Assembly (NCBI RefSeq): GCF_033558715.1
Contig: NZ_CP114606.1
Span: 186,001-250,000, forward strand
Direction of reading: 5' to 3'
DNA from: Acinetobacter sp. YWS30-1
GTDB lineage: Bacteria > Pseudomonadota > Gammaproteobacteria > Pseudomonadales > Moraxellaceae
Length of the DNA stretch: 64,000 bases
Each line of letters opens with the position of its first letter. Positions within the stretch are counted from its first letter, which is position 1. The notes beneath the pieces were generated by a model. It ran no database searches. It was given only the letters and a program-made list of their open reading frames with translations, and had not been told where the DNA came from. Shown piece by piece: positions 57,101 to 64,000 of this stretch. Both the position numbers and the translations under genes were made by a program.

Positions 57101-58280
57101 AGAAGAATACAAAATCTTCGAAGAAGCAGCACGTGAACGTATTGTACGTCTGTTGAAAGGTCAGGAATCAAACGGTGGCGGTACTACTAAACGCGGTGAC
57201 AAACTGTCTGAAGAATTGTTATCTGGTTTAGAACTTGTAGATCTGCTTGATATCCAACCAAGTGATGAAGCAATTGCTGAACGTTTAACTCAAATTCAAG
57301 TGTTTTTGAAAGAGAAGAGCCTTGAAATTGATGAGAAATTTGCTGAGAAAAAACGCAAACTTTCTACAGGTGATGAACTGACAACTGGCGTATTGAAAGT
57401 TGTTAAGGTTTACCTGGCAGTTAAACGTCGTATTCAGCCTGGTGATAAGATGGCGGGTCGTCACGGTAACAAGGGTGTGGTATCTAACATCCTGCCTGTT
57501 GAAGACATGCCGCACGATGCCAATGGTGTACCAGTAGATATCGTACTGAACCCGCTCGGTGTACCATCACGTATGAACGTGGGTCAGATTCTTGAAACTC
57601 ACTTGGGTATGGCTGCTAAAGGTCTTGGCGATCAAATCGACAAGATGCTGAAAGAACAGCGTACAGTTCTTGAACTGCGTGATTTCCTAGACAAGATTTA
57701 TAATAAGGTTGGCGGTCAGCAAGAAGATCTTGACAGCCTGACTGATGAAGAAATCTTGAAACTGTCTGGTAACTTGCGTAAAGGTGTTCCTCTGGCAACT
57801 CCAGTATTTGATGGTGCTGAAGAAGGTCAGATCAAAGAATTACTTGAGCTTGCTGGCTTGTCACGTACGGGTCAAACTGTATTGTATGATGGTCGTACTG
57901 GTGAACGTTTCGACCGTCCTGTAACTGTAGGTTACATGTACATGCTGAAACTGAACCACTTGGTTGACGACAAGATGCATGCGCGTTCTACTGGTTCTTA
58001 CTCTCTAGTAACGCAACAGCCGCTTGGTGGTAAAGCACAATTCGGTGGTCAGCGTTTCGGTGAGATGGAAGTCTGGGCACTGGAAGCATACGGTGCAGCA
58101 TATACGCTTCAAGAAATGCTTACTGTGAAGTCGGATGACGTTGAAGGCCGTACCCGTATCTATAAGAACATTGTAGATGGTAACCATTATATGGACCCAG
58201 GTATGCCTGAATCGTTCAACGTATTGACCAAAGAGATCCGTTCTTTAGGTATCAACATTGAACTGAAAAATGGTGACTAA
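54192..58280 (+). CDS. rpoB: RNA polymerase beta subunit
   Basis: 1362 residues from [23 protein letters not shown], with GAGGAC upstream; an extra 27 open codons before it are spacer. The length equals the usual Acinetobacter RpoB. The rifampicin region reads [31 protein letters not shown], which looks wild type. [19 protein letters not shown] and [12 protein letters not shown] motifs are intact. Catalytic core of transcription. Confidence 0.99.
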   Translation: MAYSYTEKKRIRKNFGKLPSVMDAPYLLAIQVDSYRTFLQDGKSPKNREDIGLQAAFRSVFPIESYSGNAALEFVEYSLGKPEFDVRECILRGSTYAAPMRVKIRLILKDRETKSIKDVREQEVYMGEMPLMTDNGTFVINGTERVIVSQLHRSPGVFFDHDKGKTHSSGKVLYSARIIPYRGSWLDFEFDAKDLVYVRIDRRRKLLATVVLRALGYANEQILDMFYEKVPVYLDMGSYQIDLVPERLRGEMAQFDIADKDGKVIVEQGKRINARHVRQMEASGLEKLSVPDEYLYERITAEDIPLKDGDVIAANTVLSHEIMVKIAEGGVKQFNILFTNDIDRGPFIADTLRADTTVSRDEALVEIYKVMRPGEPPTKEAAENLFNNLFFSSERYDLSPVGRMKFNRRLGRPYEVGTDQKSREVEGILSNEDITDVLKTLVEIRNGKGEVDDIDHLGNRRVRSVGEMTENQFRVGLVRVERAVKERLSQAETDNLSPQDLINAKPVAAAIKEFFGSSQLSQFMDQNNPLSEITHKRRVSALGPGGLTRERAGFEVRDVHQTHYGRVCPIETPEGPNIGLINSLSVYAKCNNFGFLETPYRKVVDGRVTDDVEYLSAIEEVGTVIAQADSAVDKDGNLSEEFVSVRHQGEFVRMPPEKVTHMDVSAQQVVSVAASLIPFLEHDDANRALMGSNMQRQAVPTLIADKPLVGTGMEANVAHDSGVCVIAKRGGRIEFVDASRVVIRVNEDEMVAGEAGVDIYNLIKYTRSNQNTCINQKVLVNLGDKVGRGDVLADGPSTDGGELALGQNMRVAFMTWNGYNYEDSILLSERVLQEDRLTSIHIQELSCVARDTKLGAEEITADIPNVGEAALSKLDESGIVYIGAEVTAGDILVGKVTPKGETQLTPEEKLLRAIFGEKAADVKDSSLRVPSGTKGTVIDVQVFTRDGLEKDERAQAIEKAQLDAYRKDLKEEYKIFEEAARERIVRLLKGQESNGGGTTKRGDKLSEELLSGLELVDLLDIQPSDEAIAERLTQIQVFLKEKSLEIDEKFAEKKRKLSTGDELTTGVLKVVKVYLAVKRRIQPGDKMAGRHGNKGVVSNILPVEDMPHDANGVPVDIVLNPLGVPSRMNVGQILETHLGMAAKGLGDQIDKMLKEQRTVLELRDFLDKIYNKVGGQQEDLDSLTDEEILKLSGNLRKGVPLATPVFDGAEEGQIKELLELAGLSRTGQTVLYDGRTGERFDRPVTVGYMYMLKLNHLVDDKMHARSTGSYSLVTQQPLGGKAQFGGQRFGEMEVWALEAYGAAYTLQEMLTVKSDDVEGRTRIYKNIVDGNHYMDPGMPESFNVLTKEIRSLGINIELKNGD

Positions 58281-58281
58281 G

Positions 58282-58356
58282 AAATCTCCCCCGACCCCTC
58301 TTTAAGAAAGAGGGGAGAAAGTCCCCCCTTTATAAAGGGGGATTTAGGGGGATTTT
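58282..58356. repeat. Compound palindromic repeat between rpoB and rpoC
   Basis: Outer arms AAATC...CCCCC and GGGGGATTT enclose two hairpins: CCCCTCTTT / AAAGAGGGG and CCCCCTTTA / TAAAGGGGG. It resembles REP-like dispersed palindromes of other genomes. Whether copies occur elsewhere cannot be seen here. Confidence 0.7.
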
Positions 58357-58438
58357 TGAGATTCCCGAATTTCAGTAAAAAACAATATTTGTGACCCAGT
58401 CGGGAAGTGAAAATCTCCTCGACACACGGAGAAAAAAA

Positions 58439-61400
58439 TTGAAAGACTTGCTCGATATCATGCGCAAAAAGACGGATTCCGACGGTCATGCTCCAGTAGA
58501 GTTTGATCGTATCCGTATTGGTCTTGCGTCACCAGAAATGATTAAGTCGTGGTCTCATGGTGAAGTTAAAAAGCCAGAAACCATTAACTACCGTACGTTC
58601 AAACCAGAACGTGACGGTCTGTTCTGTGCCAAAATCTTTGGTCCAGTAAAAGATTACGAATGCTTGTGTGGTAAATACAAGCGTATGAAATACAAAGGCG
58701 TCATTTGTGAAAAATGTGGCGTTGAAGTAACAACTGCGAAAGTTCGTCGTGAACGTATGGGTCACATTGAGCTTGCGTCTCCAGTTGCACACATCTGGTT
58801 CCTGAAATCATTGCCTAGCCGTATCGGTCTTTTATTAGATATGACGCTACGTGATATCGAACGCGTATTGTATTTCGAATCTTATGTCGTAACTGACCCA
58901 GGTATGACTCCATTTGAGAAATACCAACTTCTGAACGATGAAGAATACTTCAATGCGTTAGAAGAACACGGTGATGAATTCACTGCGAAAATGGGTGCAG
59001 AAGCGGTTCAAGACTTGCTTAAAGATATCGATCTTGAAGCTGAAATTGCGCGTCTTCGTGAAGAAATCCCTAACACAACTTCAGAAACTAAGCTTAAAAA
59101 AGCCTCTAAACGTCTGAAATTGATGGAAGCATTCAACGATTCGAACAACAAGCCAGAATGGATGGTGATGAACGTACTTCCTGTACTTCCACCAGATCTT
59201 CGTCCGCTTGTACCACTTGAAGGTGGTCGTTTCGCGACTTCTGACCTGAACGACCTTTACCGTCGTGTGATCAACCGTAACAACCGTTTAAAACGTCTTC
59301 TTGACCTTGCGGCTCCAGACATCATCGTACGTAACGAAAAACGTATGTTGCAAGAATCTGTAGATGCATTGCTGGATAACGGTCGTCGTGGTCGTGCAAT
59401 TACTGGTTCTAACAAACGTCCGCTTAAATCTTTGGCAGATATGATCAAAGGTAAACAAGGTCGTTTCCGTCAGAACTTGTTGGGTAAACGTGTCGATTAC
59501 TCTGGTCGTTCGGTAATTACCGTAGGTCCAAGCCTGCGTTTACACCAATGTGGTCTTCCTAAGAAAATGGCGCTTGAGCTGTTCAAGCCATTTATCTTTG
59601 CGAAACTGCAAGCATCTGGTCAGGCTACAACCATTAAAGCTGCGAAGAAAATGGTTGAGCGCGAAACTCCAGAAGTTTGGGACGTTCTAGCATCTGTGAT
59701 TCGTCAACATCCAGTGATGTTGAACCGTGCGCCAACACTTCACCGTCTAGGTCTTCAAGCATTCGAACCTATCCTAATTGAAGGTAAAGCGATCCGTCTT
59801 CACCCGCTCGTATGTGCTGCGTTCAACGCCGACTTCGATGGTGACCAAATGGCGGTACACGTACCATTAACACTTGAAGCTCAGTTAGAAGCTCGTGCGT
59901 TAATGATGTCGACCAACAACATTCTGTCTCCAGCGAACGGTGAGCCAATCATCGTACCGTCTCAGGATGTTGTCTTGGGTCTTTACTACATCACTCGTGA
60001 TGCGGTAAATGCCAAAGGTGAAGGCATGGTGTTTGCGGACACTGACGAAGTGAACCGTGCGCTTGCGACTGGTCAGGTGGATATGCACGCTCGCGTGAAA
60101 GCACGTGTACACCAAACCGTGATCAACGAAAACGGCGAACGTGAACAGCAAACGATTATCGTAGATACAACTCCTGGTCGCTGTCTGCTTTGGGAAGTTG
60201 TGCCTGAAGGTATGGACTTCCAGCAAATTAACGTTGAGATGACTAAAAAGAACATCTCTAAGTTAATCAACTCTTGCTACCGTAAACTGGGTCTGAAAGA
60301 CACTGTTATCTTCGCTGACCAATTGATGTACCTTGGCTTCCGTCAAGCGACTCGTTCTGGTGTTTCTGTAGGTATGGAAGACATGGTCATTCCACCACAA
60401 AAACAAGCGATTATCGGGAAAGCCGAAGCTGAAGTTCGTGAAATTGAACAACAGTTCGAACAAGGTTTCGTAACTGCCGGCGAACGTTATAACAAAGTTG
60501 TCGATATCTGGGCGCGTACTAACGACCAGGTAGCGAAAGCGATGATGGATAACTTGTCATTCACGACTGTTAAGAACAAACAGGGTGAGGACGAGAAACA
60601 GAAATCATTCAACAGCATCTACATGATGTCTGACTCTGGTGCCCGTGGTTCTGCAGCTCAGATTCGTCAGTTGGCTGGTATGCGTGGTCTGATGGCGAAA
60701 CCGGATGGTTCGATCATTGAGACACCAATTAAAGCGAACTTCCGTGAAGGTTTGACAGTACTTCAGTACTTCATTTCAACACACGGTGCGCGTAAAGGTT
60801 TGGCCGATACAGCACTGAAAACAGCGAACTCTGGTTACCTGACTCGTCGTCTGGTAGACGTTGCGCAAGACTTGGTCATCACTGAGCCGGATTGTGGTAC
60901 GTTGTCTGGTCTTGTCATGACTCCGTTCATTCAAGGCGGTGACGTGATCGAGAACCTGGGTACTCGAGTACTAGGTCGTGTAGTTGCTGAAGATGTGAAA
61001 CGTGCTGGTACTGAAGAAGTTATTCTGCCGCGTAACACATTGATCGACGAAAAACTTGCAAACTACCTGGAAGAGCAAGGTGTCGATGAAGTTAAAGTAC
61101 GTTCAGTCGTATCTTGTGAATCTACTTTCGGTGTTTGTGCGAAATGTTACGGTCGTGACCTTGCACGCGGTCACTTGGTAAACCCAGGTGAATCTGTGGG
61201 TGTTATGGCTGCTCAGTCAATTGGTGAGCCGGGTACACAGTTAACCATGCGTACCTTCCACGTAGGTGGTGCTGCGAGCCGAACTTCTGCTGCAAACAGC
61301 GTACAAGTCCGTAATAAAGGTACTGTACGTTTCCATAACGTAAAAACTGTACAACATGCCAAAGGTCACTTGGTATCAACTTCACGTTCAGGTGAAATCG

Positions 61401-62638
61401 GTATTGCAGATGACTTAGGCCGTGAACGTGAACGTTACAAACTGCCATATGGTGCGTCTATCTTGCTGAAAGATGGTGAAGCTGTAGAAGCAGGCGGTAT
61501 CGTAGCGACTTGGGATCCGCATACACATCCACTGGTTACAGAAGTAGCTGGTAAAGTTCGCTTCAGCCAGATTGCTGATGGTGTAACTGCAACATCGAAA
61601 ACTGATGATGCAACTGGTATGACCACTGTTGAAATCTTACCTGTAACAGCACGTCCTGCTTCTGGTAAAGATTTACGTCCAGCTGTTGTGCTTGACACAC
61701 TAGACGGCGGTGAACAGTTCTACTTCTTGCCACAAAACACCATTCTTTCTGTCCGTGATGGCGAAACAATTGGTGTGGGTGACGTAATTGGTCGTGTACC
61801 ACAAGAATCTTCACGTACTCGTGATATTACCGGTGGTCTGCCACGTGTTGCTGACTTGTTCGAAGCGCGTAAACCGAAAGAACATGCAATCCTTGCAGAA
61901 GTTTCAGGTGTTGTAAGTTTCGGTAAAGAGACCAAAGGTAAAAACCGTCTGGTGATTACTCCGGATGATGGTTCTGAGATCTACGAAGAGCTGATTCCGA
62001 AATGGCGTACCATTAACGTGTTCGAAGGCGAACATGTGAACCGTGGTGAAACTATTTCTGATGGTCCACAGAACCCGCATGACATCTTACGTTTGAAAGG
62101 TGAAGTGGCGTTGACTAACTACATCGTGAACGAAGTTCAGGACGTTTACCGTCTGCAAGGTGTAAAAATCAACGACAAGCATATTGAAGTGATCGTACGT
62201 CAAATGCTGCGTAAAGTGGACATCACTGACGGTGGCGATACAAGCTTTATCAAAGGTGAACAAGTGGATTACATCCGTGTGATGCAAGAGAACCAAGCTG
62301 TTCTTGCGCAGAACAAGTTCCCTGCGAAGTTTGAACGTCAATTGATGGGTATTACCAAAGCGTCGCTTTCTACTGACTCGTTCATCTCTGCTGCATCGTT
62401 CCAGGAAACCACTCGTGTGTTAACTGAAGCGGCTGTAACAGGTAAAGAAGATGATTTACGCGGTCTGAAAGAAAACGTAGTTGTAGGTCGTCTGATCCCA
62501 GCGGGTACAGGCCTGGCTTACCACTTAGAGCGTCGTCGTCAGGAAGCAGAAGCTGCAGAATTTGAATTGCACAATGACTTCTCTGATGTAGACCAGGCGT
62601 TGAGCCAAGCATTCAGCGATGAATTTAACGGTCTGTAA
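58439..62638 (+). CDS. rpoC: RNA polymerase beta' subunit
   Basis: 1399 residues from a TTG start ([15 protein letters not shown] follows) with GGAG 8 nt upstream; an earlier in-frame GTG at 58391 lacks family similarity. The zinc-binding [20 protein letters not shown] and the catalytic [12 protein letters not shown] (three Asp for Mg) are intact, with bridge-helix and trigger-loop regions further on. A second cysteine cluster ([13 protein letters not shown]) follows. The TTG matches the family N-terminus; E. coli uses GTG. Confidence 0.99.
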   Translation: MKDLLDIMRKKTDSDGHAPVEFDRIRIGLASPEMIKSWSHGEVKKPETINYRTFKPERDGLFCAKIFGPVKDYECLCGKYKRMKYKGVICEKCGVEVTTAKVRRERMGHIELASPVAHIWFLKSLPSRIGLLLDMTLRDIERVLYFESYVVTDPGMTPFEKYQLLNDEEYFNALEEHGDEFTAKMGAEAVQDLLKDIDLEAEIARLREEIPNTTSETKLKKASKRLKLMEAFNDSNNKPEWMVMNVLPVLPPDLRPLVPLEGGRFATSDLNDLYRRVINRNNRLKRLLDLAAPDIIVRNEKRMLQESVDALLDNGRRGRAITGSNKRPLKSLADMIKGKQGRFRQNLLGKRVDYSGRSVITVGPSLRLHQCGLPKKMALELFKPFIFAKLQASGQATTIKAAKKMVERETPEVWDVLASVIRQHPVMLNRAPTLHRLGLQAFEPILIEGKAIRLHPLVCAAFNADFDGDQMAVHVPLTLEAQLEARALMMSTNNILSPANGEPIIVPSQDVVLGLYYITRDAVNAKGEGMVFADTDEVNRALATGQVDMHARVKARVHQTVINENGEREQQTIIVDTTPGRCLLWEVVPEGMDFQQINVEMTKKNISKLINSCYRKLGLKDTVIFADQLMYLGFRQATRSGVSVGMEDMVIPPQKQAIIGKAEAEVREIEQQFEQGFVTAGERYNKVVDIWARTNDQVAKAMMDNLSFTTVKNKQGEDEKQKSFNSIYMMSDSGARGSAAQIRQLAGMRGLMAKPDGSIIETPIKANFREGLTVLQYFISTHGARKGLADTALKTANSGYLTRRLVDVAQDLVITEPDCGTLSGLVMTPFIQGGDVIENLGTRVLGRVVAEDVKRAGTEEVILPRNTLIDEKLANYLEEQGVDEVKVRSVVSCESTFGVCAKCYGRDLARGHLVNPGESVGVMAAQSIGEPGTQLTMRTFHVGGAASRTSAANSVQVRNKGTVRFHNVKTVQHAKGHLVSTSRSGEIGIADDLGRERERYKLPYGASILLKDGEAVEAGGIVATWDPHTHPLVTEVAGKVRFSQIADGVTATSKTDDATGMTTVEILPVTARPASGKDLRPAVVLDTLDGGEQFYFLPQNTILSVRDGETIGVGDVIGRVPQESSRTRDITGGLPRVADLFEARKPKEHAILAEVSGVVSFGKETKGKNRLVITPDDGSEIYEELIPKWRTINVFEGEHVNRGETISDGPQNPHDILRLKGEVALTNYIVNEVQDVYRLQGVKINDKHIEVIVRQMLRKVDITDGGDTSFIKGEQVDYIRVMQENQAVLAQNKFPAKFERQLMGITKASLSTDSFISAASFQETTRVLTEAAVTGKEDDLRGLKENVVVGRLIPAGTGLAYHLERRRQEAEAAEFELHNDFSDVDQALSQAFSDEFNGL

Positions 62639-62657
62639 TTAGCCGCTAAATCATTTT

Positions 62658-62685
62658 AAAAAGCCACCTTCGGGTGGCTTTTTTA
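62658..62685 (+). terminator. Terminator of rpoBC
   Basis: AAGCCACC / GGTGGCTT stem with TTCG loop and T6, 20 nt after the rpoC stop. Confidence 0.95.
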
Positions 62686-62898
62686 TTTCCTAAAATTATT
62701 CATATTTATATCGCTAGAAAAGATCAGATTATCTGGTGGTTACTTGTCCTAAATATGGAGAAATCATCAATAAAACATGATCTTTCATGCGCTCTTTACA
62801 AAATAAATCATGAGGGTTTCAAGATTTAACATCTTGTTATGAATCGCTCCTTAAAATCAGGTTAATCTTAAGTCAAAGCACGAAGGAAGGCCAAGATC

Positions 62899-63264
62899 AT
62901 GAAAAAGTTAATGAGCGTAATGGCTGTTGCAACTATCTCCACTTTTATGTTGGCAGGCTGTGAAAATATGTCTGCTAAAGATCAGCGTATTGGCGCAGCT
63001 GCGCTCGGTGGTGCAGTGGGTGGTGGTGTAGGTAACAGAGTAGGTGGTGGTGTTGGTGCAGCAGTTGGCGGTGGTGCCGGTGCAGCAGTCGGTAGTAAAG
63101 CTCAAGGTGGTTCAAACCGTAATGCGACCTATAGTGGTGTCGGTGGTGCTGTAGGTTCTGCAGTGGGTAAAAGCATCTTTGGCGGTACAGGTGGGGCTGC
63201 AATTGGTGGTGCCATCGGTGGTGGTGCTGGTGCAGCGATCGAACAGAATAACCGTCGTCGTTAA
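62899..63264 (+). CDS. Glycine-zipper lipoprotein
   Basis: 121 residues. Signal peptide with lipobox LAGC (Cys about residue 20), so it is a lipoprotein. The mature part is mainly Gly/Ala/Val in GxxxG repeats (ALGGAVGGGVGNRVGGGVGAAVGGGAGAAVG and a second block), typical of glycine-zipper (SlyB/OmpATM-like) outer-membrane lipoproteins. The ribosome site is GAAGGAAGG. Role in envelope integrity is inferred from the family. Monocistronic, with its own terminator. Confidence 0.88.
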   Translation: MKKLMSVMAVATISTFMLAGCENMSAKDQRIGAAALGGAVGGGVGNRVGGGVGAAVGGGAGAAVGSKAQGGSNRNATYSGVGGAVGSAVGKSIFGGTGGAAIGGAIGGGAGAAIEQNNRRR

Positions 63265-63292
63265 TCGACAGAACTATCCTCCAGATCGATTT

Positions 63293-63316
63293 AAAAGCGC
63301 CTCAATGGCGCTTTTA
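63293..63316. terminator. Terminator between convergent genes
   Basis: AAAAGCGCC / GGCGCTTTT nine-bp stem with TCAAT loop. Confidence 0.85.
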
Positions 63317-63331
63317 GTTTATTCAATTTCG

Positions 63332-63826
63332 TTATTTAGCTTCTCGAGGCTTGCCTTTGCTCTGTTTAAGGCGGATATAAACGGTCTTTTGTACCTCAGC
63401 GATACGCACACCGGAATCATCATAAATATTAAGCTGATACTGGCGATAAACCGGACTATGGTTAGCTGCCAGTTCTTTTACTGTTTGTACTTCCTGCTTG
63501 GAAATCCGGATGTCAGCATAGACTGTTCCGCGTCCTGGCGCCAGAAACTGAATGGTAGAGCTTTTATCCCAAACAATGTATTTCGGACCAAGATGATGCA
63601 TCAGCAATAACATATAAAAAGGGTCGACCATGGAATACAGGCTGCCACCAAAATGTACTCCCACAATATTCTGATTCTTGCGAGTCAGTGGCATTTTCAC
63701 GCGAACGTGATAATTGGCAAAGTCCATTTCATCAATGACAATGCCTGCTCCACGATAAGGGGCATAGCGATTCAGGATAAATTTGGATAACAAAGGCAGT
63801 TGCTGAATTTTTCGTAATAGGCTCAT
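63332..63826 (-). CDS. DUF4442 hotdog-fold protein (thioesterase-like)
   Basis: 164 residues. VGVHFGGSLYSMVDPFYMLLLMHHLGPKYIVWDK is the DUF4442 core, a hotdog-fold family related to acyl-CoA thioesterases. VHFGGSLYSMVD replaces the usual HGG-type site. Activity not established. Convergent with the lipoprotein gene. Confidence 0.85.
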   Translation of the reverse strand: MSLLRKIQQLPLLSKFILNRYAPYRGAGIVIDEMDFANYHVRVKMPLTRKNQNIVGVHFGGSLYSMVDPFYMLLLMHHLGPKYIVWDKSSTIQFLAPGRGTVYADIRISKQEVQTVKELAANHSPVYRQYQLNIYDDSGVRIAEVQKTVYIRLKQSKGKPREAK

Positions 63827-63943
63827 GCGGATATTCTTTTTTCTGGTCTTGTATGCATACTAGAACAACAAAAATAAGCTGGCATTGATAAATCGTGCCT
63901 ATTTCAACAATAAAAGAGTCAATCAGCGAATAAGGATACATCT

Positions 63944-64000
63944 ATGCAAAGACATAGCCAGTGGGTAGATACCAGCGATCATCAACGTCTCTATGTGAAA
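63944..64000 (+). CDS. Start of a further gene (truncated by the window end)
   Basis: ATG at 63944 with TAAGGA upstream opens MQRHSQWVDTSDHQRLYVK and runs off the right edge. The beginning resembles alpha/beta-hydrolase N-termini, but 19 residues are too few to assign. Confidence 0.55.
   Translation, partial: MQRHSQWVDTSDHQRLYVK

Overview
The window reads as chromosomal DNA of an Acinetobacter species (Moraxellaceae, Gammaproteobacteria). The reasons are moderately AT-rich DNA, the order argH / LytS-LytTR pair / hemCDXY as in pseudomonads, a gspN-gspC-gspD secretion block, a 1362-residue RpoB, a 107-residue H-NS-type protein, and the run tRNA(Thr-Tyr-Gly-Thr)-tuf-tRNA(Trp)-secE-nusG-rplKAJL-rpoBC. 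Most of the window is core genome. The accessory parts are one IS4-type insertion sequence, a small AT-rich gene group near 19-20.3 kb, and several repeats.

Layout. 0-6.5 kb: tRNA-Ser, kup, a Pro/Glu-rich exported protein, a membrane-anchored NUC1 nuclease, and an AraC regulator divergent from a histidine-box membrane hydroxylase. 6.5-14.3 kb: histidine genes hisF, hisA, hisH and hisB (all minus strand), interspersed with thrB, two membrane proteins, a DMT transporter, a DEDDy exonuclease and a PanZ-like GNAT protein. 14.4-20.3 kb: tandem tRNA-Phe, two paralogous exported proteins with TonB-box-like N-termini, tehB, and the AT-rich accessory group. 20.4-25.2 kb: fadBA and lpxO. 25.2-26.6 kb: the IS4-type element inside the lpxO terminator. 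26.7-31.8 kb: a PH-like protein, a solo Clp-D2-type ATPase, uvrC, a thioesterase and pgsA. 31.9-32.8 kb: a gene-free, repeat-rich stretch. 32.8-41.2 kb: yggX, argH, the two-component pair, hemCDXY, a thioesterase and hns. 41.4-48.4 kb: gspNCD, an FHA protein, gph and trpE with a leader ORF. 48.4-62.6 kb: the tRNA-tuf-ribosomal-RNA polymerase block. 62.9-64 kb: a glycine-zipper lipoprotein, a DUF4442 protein and the start of a further gene.

The observation I rate highest is at 5.84-6.77 kb. Two promoters share one architecture: two GTCAAT half-sites exactly 22 bp apart, with a -10 box exactly 26 bp after the start of the second half-site. One lies between the AraC-family gene and its divergent hydroxylase gene. 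The other lies downstream of the hydroxylase and faces no protein gene. It points into a stretch of about 121 nt that can form three hairpins and ends in a strong intrinsic terminator. I read this as an AraC-family regulator controlling both a membrane hydroxylase and an undescribed small RNA.

Other observations worth checking are a 20-codon leader ORF whose RNA can pair with the trpE start region, a 20-bp stem between rplL and rpoB that resembles an RNase III site, a palindromic repeat between rpoB and rpoC, and an IS4-type element that splits a terminator while carrying its own. All functional statements come from reading sequence motifs; no database search was possible.
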